Source: Bdellovibrionales bacterium
GTDB taxonomy: Bacteria > Bdellovibrionota > Bdellovibrionia > Bdellovibrionales > UBA1609
DNA length: 64,000 bases
Reading direction: 5' to 3'
Assembly (NCBI GenBank): GCA_027459485.1
Contig: DAIDIG010000001.1
Coordinates: 507,989 to 571,988 of the forward strand
Position numbers and translations under genes: made by a program. A model generated the notes under the pieces. It saw nothing but the letters and a program-made list of their open reading frames with translations. It ran no database searches and was not told the origin of the DNA. Shown here in pieces: positions 1 to 7,966 of this stretch. Position 1 is the first letter of the stretch, and every line of letters starts with the position of its first letter.

Positions 1-86
1 GCGCAACCGATGAGCGACAGGACCGTTACGGCCAGTACAGACGTCATTAATTGCAAATTTCGTCGTTTCATACTACGAGTGTAACC

Positions 87-1088
87 ATGGTTCAGCCGGG
101 GGAGCAACGACAATTGAAATGGCTTGTCACGGGTGCCGCCGGCTTCATCGGTTATCATCTAGTCGATTGGCTTTTGCGGTCCGGGCATACTGTTTTTGGC
201 GTAGATAATTTTATTACCGGCAAACGCGAGCGACTTGACGAACTCGTGCGCCGGCATTCGGCCGACGCGCTTAAAAATTTTGAATTTGTTGAAGGGGATC
301 TTCAAGATTTCGATTTATGTCAGCGACTTTGCGATGGGACTGATGTGGTGCTGCATCATGCGGCCATCGGGTCCGTATCGCAATCCATCATCGATCCGCT
401 GGCGACGCACCGAAATAACGTCGATACGTTCGTAAATATGCTAACAGCGGCGCGTGACGCGAAAGTTAAACGTTTTGTTTACGCTTCGAGCAGCGCTGTG
501 TACGGCGACGATCCGTTTTTGCCGAAGTCAGAGGAGCGAATTGGGCGCCCGCTGTCACCTTATGCGACGACGAAGCAGGTGAATGAGCTTTACGCCGAGA
601 CCTTTCGACGAAGTTACGGTCTTGAAGTTATCGGGCTGCGCTATTTCAATGTGTTTGGCCCATGGCAAGACCCCACCGGGCCGTACGCGGCGGTGATTCC
701 GCTTTGGATAAACGCGTTTTTGAGAAATGAACCCGTGCAGTTTTTTGGGGATGGTTTACAGACGCGCGACTTCTGTTTCATTTCGAATGTCGTGTTAGCG
801 AATGAACTCGCAGCGAAAGCGCCGAGATCGGCAACGGGTCACGTGTACAATATTGGCTGCGGGCAGGCGACATCGCTTCTCGACCTCTACGAAACTTTGC
901 GGGCCGAGTTTGTGGCGTTGAAGCCGCAAGCTTCGTTGCAAAAACCTGTACACGAGGTCGCCAGAGCGGGTGATATTCTACATTCGGTCGCCGACATTAA
1001 ACTTGCCCGTCATTTGCTTGGGTACGAGCCGGGCGTTCTTCTGCGTGAAGGTCTGCGCCAAACGTTTGAATGGTTTGCGCACCGGTAG
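87..1088 (+). CDS. UDP-N-acetylglucosamine 4-epimerase-like (WbpP/TviC type) SDR protein
   Basis: Extended short-chain dehydrogenase that would epimerise a UDP-sugar (probably UDP-GlcNAc/GalNAc) in the cytoplasm for surface polysaccharide synthesis. The Rossmann motif GAAGFIG lies near the N-terminus. The catalytic Ser lies in YASSSAVYGD and the Tyr/Lys pair in SPYATTK. RYFNVFGPWQDP, AAVIPLW and the RDFCFI stretch match what I recall of Pseudomonas WbpP, including its short N-terminal extension. About 334 residues is normal for the family. The start is uncertain: ATG at 87 is used here, TTG at 51 is possible, and TTG at 114 has the best Shine-Dalgarno (GGGGGAG nine bases upstream). No sugar-pathway partner is visible to the right, so the substrate rests on similarity only. 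Confidence 0.85.
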   Translation: MVQPGEQRQLKWLVTGAAGFIGYHLVDWLLRSGHTVFGVDNFITGKRERLDELVRRHSADALKNFEFVEGDLQDFDLCQRLCDGTDVVLHHAAIGSVSQSIIDPLATHRNNVDTFVNMLTAARDAKVKRFVYASSSAVYGDDPFLPKSEERIGRPLSPYATTKQVNELYAETFRRSYGLEVIGLRYFNVFGPWQDPTGPYAAVIPLWINAFLRNEPVQFFGDGLQTRDFCFISNVVLANELAAKAPRSATGHVYNIGCGQATSLLDLYETLRAEFVALKPQASLQKPVHEVARAGDILHSVADIKLARHLLGYEPGVLLREGLRQTFEWFAHR

Positions 1089-1185
1089 AACTTTATTACA
1101 CGGCTAGCGGCGTATTCTTGCGCAGGGCCAAAAGCTTACGGTAATTCATTGTTCATCTGTTAAATTGAAAATTGGGGTAAGGGCG

Positions 1186-1929
1186 ATGATCCGAAATTGG
1201 ATACTTCTGTTTCTCACTGTGATTCCTTTCATAATTTTAACAGCGTCGGCTCAAGCTGATGTGGAATTCACGCCGAGTTTTTGTGCCGAACAACTACGCG
1301 ACTCGGCGGTTTTTGAAGGCGAGCAAATTCGCGGTGTGGCCATTTCGAAGATCATCCAAGCCTTGGATAAGTCGAACGAAGAGGCGAGATTTCGCTACGA
1401 AGGGGTCGTGTTCGGCCGCGACTCGTTTTTTCACGGCGCTGATGGTGATTACGTGGATTTCAGGCGGGCCTCATTTGCTACGGTTTTGCGGTTTTTTAAA
1501 GATGTAATAGCATTGGATGCAGGTCACTCTGAAATTACCATCACGGCGCTGGAGGCGGCTTTCATGCAAAAAATCGGAGCGCTCGTTTACGGGCGAACCG
1601 CTTTTGGGCTTTCTCGGATTTTGTCGCAATATAGGCGATCGAACCCTCCCATGCCGTTGAGTGTGGTTGAACGCCTGACCGTGGGTAAAAATGGCGCGCC
1701 CAATACGTTAAGCATGGATTTGCGGGATACTCCCGCAGAGGGAGTGAGGCGCTTCGTCGAACTGGCGGAGTCGGCGGATCCGTATGTCGTCGGTGAATAT
1801 GGGCCGGAAGTGAAACGATGGGTCGCTCGAGTGAACGAATTTTTTCTTGAAGCAAAAGAGCGCGATCGCGCATCTGTGGGCCCGGTGCCTGGATGGGCTA
1901 GCGCCAGTGCTCCGGCTGCTCATCCGTAA
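1186..1929 (+). CDS. Exported protein of unknown function
   Basis: Not recognised. A Sec signal peptide is clear: MIRNWILLFLTVIPFII followed by LTASAQADV, with likely cleavage after ASA. The mature part of about 220 residues is soluble-looking and mixed alpha/beta, with one Cys near its N-terminus and a Pro/Ala-rich tail. ATG at 1186 is chosen because GGGG and AAGGG lie just upstream and the signal peptide starts cleanly there. A TTG 21 bases earlier is in frame. The 3' end overlaps the end of the convergent dnaE2 gene by 10 bases, so no terminator separates them. It could be periplasmic or secreted; nothing shows a role. Confidence 0.65.
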   Translation: MIRNWILLFLTVIPFIILTASAQADVEFTPSFCAEQLRDSAVFEGEQIRGVAISKIIQALDKSNEEARFRYEGVVFGRDSFFHGADGDYVDFRRASFATVLRFFKDVIALDAGHSEITITALEAAFMQKIGALVYGRTAFGLSRILSQYRRSNPPMPLSVVERLTVGKNGAPNTLSMDLRDTPAEGVRRFVELAESADPYVVGEYGPEVKRWVARVNEFFLEAKERDRASVGPVPGWASASAPAAHP

Positions 1930-4900
1930 AAGTATTGCGCCGGATCGGCGTGTTTTAAGAAATCACTTGTTTTAAACAGCGGTTCAATTTTGCTCGCGAT
2001 CAAACTCACGGTTGTACCTTCGTGTTGAACCTTCGCCGTAACGGTAATGAAGCAATTGTTGAGAAACACTTCGCGATGTTGCTCGAAGACGTCCTTCCAT
2101 AAAACGAGATCCATAAAGCCGTGTTCGTCTTCAAGAGTGGCGAAGCAAACGCCGTTTGCCGTGGGCGGGCGTTGGCGCACAAGCACCATCCCCGAAACTT
2201 TCACCTGCGCTCCGGTCGAGAGTTGTCGCACGGCTTTCGACGTGAGTTTTGGCACATGCTTGAGTTGGCGCCGAAGTTCGCCCATCGGGTGACCGTGAAG
2301 GGACATAGCAAACGCCGCATACTCGTTTTGAATTTGATCGAGGGCGGTGGGCACAGCGAATTTTCGTTTTTCGCTGTGTGGAACATCCCCCGCATCGACG
2401 CATCCTTCTGTAGATGAGTCGTCCATGGCAGATGCGAATTCAGTGAAAAGATTGAGCTGTTGATTTGCATCCGAGTTGTGAAAAAGGTTTTGATATTCAA
2501 GCAAAGCCCAAAGGGCTTCGCGGCCGTTCGATTCGTTTGTGCGCGAGAGCTCGTCAAAACGACCGGCGAGCGCCAAGCGTTCGAGCACGTCGCGTTTGAC
2601 TTTCGAGCGACGCACGAAATCGGCGAGATTGGCGAATTTCATTTTGCCGCGCTCTTCGATCAGTGCCTCGACATCATGGCGGGATATCCCGTGAATCAAA
2701 CGAAAGCCGAGGCGAATTGCGGGCAAGGCGCATTCCGGTTGAGGTGCGATGGTGCAATCCCAATGCGAGTGGAGAATCGAAACCGGCAGTACCCGCACTC
2801 CGCGGCGAATCACGTCGTACAAAATCGTATCGGGGCGATAAAACCCCATGGGCTGACTGTTGATGACTGAACACGCGAACTCGGCCGGGTGGTGACACTT
2901 CAAGTAGCACGAAGCGTAAGCGAGTAGCGCGAACGAAGCCGCATGACTCTCGGGAAAACCGTAATGACTGAAGCCTTTGATGTGCTCGAAGATTTGCTCG
3001 GCGAATTCGCGCGTGAGACCGGCGTTGAGAAGCCCTTCCATCAAACGACCGGCCAGCTCGTTGATGGAGCGGCTCGTGCGCCACGCATTGATACATTTTC
3101 GTAAGTGGTCGGCTTCGCCGGGCGAAAAACCAGCAAGCTCAATCGCGAGTTTCATGATTTGTTCTTGAAACAGCGGAATGCCGAGCGTGCGACCCAAAAT
3201 CCGCTCGACCGCGGGGTTGGGGTAGGTGATCGTCTCAAGACCGTGGCGCCGACGCAAATAGGGATGGACCATTTTGCCGATAATCGGACCCGGCCGCACG
3301 ATGGCCACCTCGATCACGAGATCGTAAAAGTTACGTGGTTGAAGACGGCCGAGCATCGACATCTGCGCGCGCGATTCGATTTGAAAAACCCCCACCGTTT
3401 CGCAATTGCCGATCATCTCGAATGTCGGCGCATCGGCGGGGGGCAGCTCGTAAAGATTTTTGTTCACGAGCCGGAGCGTTTTTCTAAGGGCGCTCAGCAT
3501 GCCGAGCGACAGCACGTCGACTTTGATGAGGCCCAGAGAGTCGAGATCGTATTTATCCCACTGAATGATGGTGCGGCCGTCCATGCGGGCCGGCTCGACA
3601 GGTACGATTTCGGTGATCGGGTCGGCGCTCAAAGTAAAACCGCCGCTGTGGATCGAGAGGTGTCGCGGAAACCCTTGCAGATCCGACGCAATGGTTTTCA
3701 TCTGCTCGGTGATTGAATCGCCCAATTGTCGCTCGACTTTTTTAGCCGAAAGAGTGCCGACCGGCAAACCGAAGGCTTTGCACACTTCGCGCAAGGCGCT
3801 TCGATATTGATAGGTGATGACAGCGCTCACCATGGCGGCGCGATGTCGCCCGTACTTTTCGTAAATGTACTGAATGACCTCTTCACGCCGTTCGTTCTCG
3901 AAGTCGATGTCGATATCCGGCGGTTCGCCGCGCTCGACGGAGATGAATCGTTCGAATAGAAGCTCCATCTGGACGGGGTCGATGGCCGTAATGCCAAGCA
4001 CGTAGCAAACGGCGGAGTTAGCGGCAGAGCCCCGGCCTTGGCACAAAATTTCACGCTTCTTAGCAAACTCCACAATGTCGTAAATGGTGAGAAAATAATC
4101 GGCGAATTTGAGTTCGTTGATGAGTCTCAGTTCGTGTTCTAATTGCCGGCGCACGCGCTCGCTCATGCCGCCGGCGTACCGATCGGGCACGTGCGACCAC
4201 ACGAGATATTCGAGATATGTTTGCGCCGTGAAGCCGGAGGGGATCCACTCCGACGGATAGCGATAGCGCAGCTCGCTCGGGCTGAACGTGCAGCTCTCGG
4301 CGATCTCGAGAGTTTTGTCGAGCGCCGACGAGAACTCTCTGTACCGTTTCGCCATTTCTTGCGGAGTGAGCAGGAAGCGCTCGGCGTTCGGGCGAAGCGT
4401 GAACCCGACTTGCGACAACGGCTTACCCTCGCGAATGGAGATGAGCACATCCTGCATGATCTTTCGTTCTTTCGCGTGATATTCGACATCGTTCGATGCG
4501 ACGAGCGGCACTTCGAAGCGTCTTGCCAACTCAAGAGTGAAGCGTGTTCTGTTTTTGTCATGCCCATCGAGGTAAAAAGTAAGCGGGAGCGCCATGTTCG
4601 CACCAAACACGTCTTTCAATTGTTCCAGTTGAAGTGTCGCCGGTCCGTTGTATTCGTGTGCCCGTTCATTGCGTTCTTGCGCCGGCCAGTTGAGGCGCGG
4701 CAGACATACAAGACCCGAGGACGGCGTGGTGCCGCCCGAAGCTTCTTGGGTCGAGACGAACTTTAAGAAATCGGCAAAATTCATTGCACCCACTTGCTTT
4801 TCTTTTTCGCCTTTGAGTTGAGTGAGTAGCCGGCAGAGTACGCCGTACGCGGGTCGAGTCTGGCAGAGAAGGTGAATGGGATCGTGGTCGTGAAATAGAA

Positions 4901-5159
4901 TTTCGGACCCCACAATATAATGAAACTGTTTATTTTTGAACAATGGATGTTCGCGGGCGCGCGTATAACCTCGCGGCATACCGTAAAGGCCATTTTGATC
5001 AGTCAAAGCGAGACCCGAAAGGCCGCGTTCGAGCGCGGTTTCGACAAGTTCTTCAGGGTGCGAAGCGCCGATCAGAAAACTGAAATTCGACTTGCAGCGA
5101 AGCTCGGCGTAGCACGGAGGCGATCGTGCACTCTTGGTTTGTGACGGTACGCGTGTCAT
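1920..5159 (-). CDS. dnaE2: Error-prone DNA polymerase III alpha subunit DnaE2 (ImuC)
   Basis: Catalytic polymerase of the ImuA-ImuB-DnaE2 translesion mutasome. About 1,079 residues, the usual DnaE2 size. In order: an N-terminal PHP domain (YAELRCKSNFSFLIGASHPEEL, about residues 17-38), the palm with GRGSAANSAVCYVLG and the metal-binding aspartates in PDIDIDF (about residues 414-420), a fingers/helix-hairpin-helix region (FSHYGFPESHAASFALLAYA), and a C-terminal OB fold. RQRPPTANGVCFATLEDE corresponds to the DnaE2 hallmark RQRPGTAxGVxFxTLEDE. The start ATG at 5159 overlaps the imuB stop as ATGA, which fixes the start and implies translational coupling. The gene is last in the lexA-imuA-imuB-dnaE2 operon and should be induced by DNA damage. 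Confidence 0.96.
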   Translation of the reverse strand: MTRVPSQTKSARSPPCYAELRCKSNFSFLIGASHPEELVETALERGLSGLALTDQNGLYGMPRGYTRAREHPLFKNKQFHYIVGSEILFHDHDPIHLLCQTRPAYGVLCRLLTQLKGEKEKQVGAMNFADFLKFVSTQEASGGTTPSSGLVCLPRLNWPAQERNERAHEYNGPATLQLEQLKDVFGANMALPLTFYLDGHDKNRTRFTLELARRFEVPLVASNDVEYHAKERKIMQDVLISIREGKPLSQVGFTLRPNAERFLLTPQEMAKRYREFSSALDKTLEIAESCTFSPSELRYRYPSEWIPSGFTAQTYLEYLVWSHVPDRYAGGMSERVRRQLEHELRLINELKFADYFLTIYDIVEFAKKREILCQGRGSAANSAVCYVLGITAIDPVQMELLFERFISVERGEPPDIDIDFENERREEVIQYIYEKYGRHRAAMVSAVITYQYRSALREVCKAFGLPVGTLSAKKVERQLGDSITEQMKTIASDLQGFPRHLSIHSGGFTLSADPITEIVPVEPARMDGRTIIQWDKYDLDSLGLIKVDVLSLGMLSALRKTLRLVNKNLYELPPADAPTFEMIGNCETVGVFQIESRAQMSMLGRLQPRNFYDLVIEVAIVRPGPIIGKMVHPYLRRRHGLETITYPNPAVERILGRTLGIPLFQEQIMKLAIELAGFSPGEADHLRKCINAWRTSRSINELAGRLMEGLLNAGLTREFAEQIFEHIKGFSHYGFPESHAASFALLAYASCYLKCHHPAEFACSVINSQPMGFYRPDTILYDVIRRGVRVLPVSILHSHWDCTIAPQPECALPAIRLGFRLIHGISRHDVEALIEERGKMKFANLADFVRRSKVKRDVLERLALAGRFDELSRTNESNGREALWALLEYQNLFHNSDANQQLNLFTEFASAMDDSSTEGCVDAGDVPHSEKRKFAVPTALDQIQNEYAAFAMSLHGHPMGELRRQLKHVPKLTSKAVRQLSTGAQVKVSGMVLVRQRPPTANGVCFATLEDEHGFMDLVLWKDVFEQHREVFLNNCFITVTAKVQHEGTTVSLIASKIEPLFKTSDFLKHADPAQYFYG

Positions 5160-6475
5160 TCGAACACTCCGTGAAGTAGATAACCGTCGCGGCTTTGACA
5201 TACCCATAGGTCCGGCACTGAGGGGCTTTTCGAGGCGAGTCGAAAATAAACCCGCTCAAGCGGCAGCGGGCCGAAGCGGGGCTCCCACCAATCGGTCAGT
5301 AAAATTTCTTTGTGAATCACCTCCCACTGCTTGGTCGTCCATTCGAGAGGGATGGGCTTCGGCAACAATCGAAGCGGCCGCTCGGGCACGCGCGACCACG
5401 CGGCGCTTGCATCCTCTGAAGGGTCGCCCGTCTTTGTCACTGCCGAAAAGTCACGCTCGGCCGGACTGTCTTTTACCTTTTGCCAATTTTTCTCGGGCAA
5501 ATAATTGGCGTGGGGGTCGGCAAAAAAGACGGAGTCCGGGCCGAGCCGTGTGGCAAGCCGATTGACCAATTGAAAGAGAGATTCGTCCGTTTCTTCTTTT
5601 TTCTGATCGAAAATATTTTTCTGCGTCGGTGAGTATGGCGCGGCTTCGATAACTTCAAGGCGCACGTCGGTAATACGCGAGATAAGCGGGTTTTGGCGAA
5701 GGTGAGCTTCTAATTTTTCACGAAGAATTTGAAAAATCGCGCCCCCGCTCACATATGGCAATTGAATATGCAGAGCGAGCCGCTGCTCCGGCTTCATGGG
5801 TGGCGCCGAATGCTCCTGCTGTAAAATGACATCCACCTGACGGATGCGGGCGCCGCGTGCGCGCAATCGCAAAATCACGCGCTCGATCATCGGCCGAAGC
5901 GGAAAATAAACGGCTTGCAAATTTTCAGCCGGAGCCTCTTCGTCGAAAGAAAATCGTTCGATCACTTGTTCGCGAGGCGAAAACGACGGCCAAACGAGTG
6001 GCATCTGGCCTTGCGCGCGCAGATGCGCCAGAAGACCGAGTCGCGAGAAACGTGAAGCCAGCTCGCGCGTCGGCACGTTTAAAAAATCACCGATAGTTTT
6101 AACGCCCATGAGGCGAAGTGTTCGCGTCATTTCAGAGATCGTGTTGTCGGCGCTGTGGCCGAGCGGGTCGACGTAAAAAGAAACGGATTCGATGGGGAGC
6201 TTCGCTTTGTCGTTCACGCGAAAAAGCGCCAAGCCGAGAGCCGTGCCAATATCGTCGGCCACTGCCAGATTCGCTTCGAGGTTGATGCGGCGAAGTGTCG
6301 CGCGAGTGCGGGCGAGAAACGTCGATTCTTTATACAAAGCCTGGCACTTTGAAATTTCTAAAAATAAAGCAAAAGGCGCGCGCAACGCGATTGTGGGGGT
6401 GGCTCGATAAAAAACTTCGGCGACTGATTGCATATCCGCGATCGGTTTAGAAAAATAGAGACACAAAACACGCAC
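5156..6475 (-). CDS. imuB: Y-family polymerase-like protein ImuB
   Basis: Non-catalytic Y-family polymerase homologue that, in characterised systems, bridges DnaE2 to the beta clamp. 439 residues. The N-terminal VRVLCLYFSKP has no acidic residue where active Y-family enzymes carry the first metal ligand. The helix-hairpin-helix segment LMGVKTIGDFLNVP, a little-finger-like region and the family signature PERPLRLLPKPIPL near the C-terminus are present. TQKNIF about two thirds along resembles a clamp-binding QxxLF motif. The start is GTG at 6475 with AGGAG seven bases upstream. The imuA stop is 36 bp away and the downstream dnaE2 start overlaps by 4 bp, as expected for one transcript. Confidence 0.93.
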   Translation of the reverse strand: MRVLCLYFSKPIADMQSVAEVFYRATPTIALRAPFALFLEISKCQALYKESTFLARTRATLRRINLEANLAVADDIGTALGLALFRVNDKAKLPIESVSFYVDPLGHSADNTISEMTRTLRLMGVKTIGDFLNVPTRELASRFSRLGLLAHLRAQGQMPLVWPSFSPREQVIERFSFDEEAPAENLQAVYFPLRPMIERVILRLRARGARIRQVDVILQQEHSAPPMKPEQRLALHIQLPYVSGGAIFQILREKLEAHLRQNPLISRITDVRLEVIEAAPYSPTQKNIFDQKKEETDESLFQLVNRLATRLGPDSVFFADPHANYLPEKNWQKVKDSPAERDFSAVTKTGDPSEDASAAWSRVPERPLRLLPKPIPLEWTTKQWEVIHKEILLTDWWEPRFGPLPLERVYFRLASKSPSVPDLWVCQSRDGYLLHGVFE

Positions 6476-6511
6476 CGGCGACTCCTCTCACTCATCTCAT
6501 TGGCCGACGAT

Positions 6512-7072
6512 TCATCCGACACCGCGGCGCCGTAGAACGTGAAGATCCGTTTGTGATCTGGCTTCGATCTGAAGATGCGGAATCCAACTCGAGTGCGGCG
6601 CTTTTGAAAGTAGAAAAAAATGGGTGTGATGCGACTCCGATAAAAGCTGATAGCGCCTTAGCTCTCGCTCATCCATCGAAGCCCAGCTGTTGTCGGCGAC
6701 CACCACGCGAAGACAACCGGACTCGAGAATTTGGGTCAAGCACCAATGCGCGTGCTCGCCTGCCTCGACAAAAAGTATGTTGCGCAGATTCACGCCTCTT
6801 TGAAACAAAGCGTAGGGGTTGACGGTGAGGCGACTCTCGACCCAAGCGACGCGCAAGTCGGGGTGTTCTTTGAGAAACAAAGCGAGAGTTGTCGTTTTAG
6901 CGGGGCCGACGATTTCAATCAACGAACCGACGGCAAAACCGTGTGGGTAAGCTGAAAAGGTGGTTCGCTCTTTAGCTTGATCGTGAGAGCCGAGCTCGCG
7001 GCGAAGCGCTTCAAACTTTTCGCGTCGCTCTGCGGGAGCGGGTAGGTCAATTCGTGTAACGGATGAGCCCAT
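6512..7072 (-). CDS. imuA: ImuA (RecA/SulA-like mutasome accessory protein)
   Basis: Accessory protein of the DnaE2 mutasome. About 186 residues, short for the family, which is often above 220. The region GFAVGSLIEIVGPAKTTT resembles a degraded RecA-type Walker A. GVNLRNILFVEAGEHAHW followed by LTQILESG is characteristic of ImuA ('GLDLRRLLFV...ALWALEQAL.SG'). Its start lies 26 bp inside the lexA coding sequence, so translation is probably coupled to lexA. A second in-frame ATG is not needed: the ATG at 7072 gives a normal N-terminus. The identification rests on these motifs plus perfect context between lexA and imuB. Confidence 0.88.
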   Translation of the reverse strand: MGSSVTRIDLPAPAERREKFEALRRELGSHDQAKERTTFSAYPHGFAVGSLIEIVGPAKTTTLALFLKEHPDLRVAWVESRLTVNPYALFQRGVNLRNILFVEAGEHAHWCLTQILESGCLRVVVADNSWASMDERELRRYQLLSESHHTHFFLLSKAPHSSWIPHLQIEARSQTDLHVLRRRGVG

Positions 7073-7673
7073 GCATCACTCCCGCGATTCGAAAAGTTTG
7101 TTCCGGCGTTACAATAATAGGTTTGTATTTGGGGTTGGCCGCGCGCAACTCCACCTGTTCGTTGAGTGTTGTCGCTCCGCCACCGCGGGTTCGTCTTTTG
7201 TAAAAGCGTTTCAGTGTCGCTTCGTCCTCGATTTCGGCCACGATCAAGTCGCCGTTTTGCGCCACGTTTTGTTCGCGAATGATCACGTAATCGCCTTCGA
7301 ATATTCCCTCGCCGATCATTGAGTCGCCGACCACTTCGAGAGCGAAATACGACCCGGCGCTTTTTAGCATGTTGCGCGGTACCTCGAGACGTTCGTCGAA
7401 TTTATGATGCTCGAGCGGCCGGCCAGCCGCGACTTGCCCGAGAAGCGGGACGAGATTGCCTTCTTTATATAAGGTGAGCCCACTTGAAAGATGATGCTCT
7501 TTGGTTAAATAGCCTTTTTTGATCAACACCTCGACGTAATGTTGGACGGTGGATTTAGCCGTATACCCGAAGTGTTTGCCGATCACTTCGTATGTCGGCG
7601 GCACCCCCGTGCGCTTCTTGTAGCTTTCGATGAAATCGAGGACGCGCTTTTGGTTCAAGGTCAAATTCTGCAT
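7047..7673 (-). CDS. lexA: LexA-type SOS repressor
   Basis: Transcriptional repressor that self-cleaves on contact with RecA filaments. 208 residues. The N-terminal winged helix-turn-helix is GVPPTYEVIGKHFGYTAK to STVQHYVEVLIKKGYL (about residues 23-56). The recognition helix differs markedly from the common LexA form. The C-terminal S24 peptidase domain has the cleavage dipeptide Ala83-Gly84 in GQVAAGRP, Ser118 in VVGDSMIGEG and Lys155 in EATLKRF. ATG at 7673 is preceded by GAAGGGG eight bases away. It heads the operon with imuA, imuB and dnaE2, so it is probably the dedicated LexA of this cassette; another lexA elsewhere is possible. It probably binds the GTAC repeats just upstream. Confidence 0.94.
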   Translation of the reverse strand: MQNLTLNQKRVLDFIESYKKRTGVPPTYEVIGKHFGYTAKSTVQHYVEVLIKKGYLTKEHHLSSGLTLYKEGNLVPLLGQVAAGRPLEHHKFDERLEVPRNMLKSAGSYFALEVVGDSMIGEGIFEGDYVIIREQNVAQNGDLIVAEIEDEATLKRFYKRRTRGGGATTLNEQVELRAANPKYKPIIVTPEQTFRIAGVMHGLIRYTN

Positions 7674-7698
7674 GCGGACGGCCCCTTCTGAATACCTC

Positions 7699-7746
7699 GT
7701 ACATTTGTCGTACTTTCACCGTACTCGTACTTTTATCGTACTTCAA
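7699..7746 (-). promoter_or_regulatory. lexA operon promoter with GTAC-N7-GTAC operator array
   Basis: Five GTAC half-sites start at 7699, 7710, 7721, 7727 and 7738. Successive starts are 11, 11, 6 and 11 bases apart, giving three GTAC-N7-GTAC direct-repeat boxes in phase with the DNA helix. Read toward lexA, the 11-mers fit GTACGRYRAAA. A promoter-like pair, TTGAAG at 7746-7741 and TACGGT 17 bases later, places the repeats across the spacer and -10. The geometry resembles the alphaproteobacterial GTTC-N7-GTTC SOS box, not the TTAC-N3-GTAA box reported for Bdellovibrio. LexA binding here is inferred. Confidence 0.7.
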
Positions 7747-7966
7747 GAAAAAATTGAGCCGGACCAAGAGCTGACCCGGCAGGTCAGTCTTTTGTGAAAA
7801 TAGAACAAAGCTGTGCCTAGTTTTGTCACAAGCAGCCTGTTGAGACAAAAATGGGTCAAGATTTCTTGAGCCGCCCACTCGCGCCTAGGTTAAAGACAAT
7901 ACATTGGTTAAGATCCGCCAACTCAAACACCGTGCATACTTAATCGTTATGAAGGAAGGTTCACGC

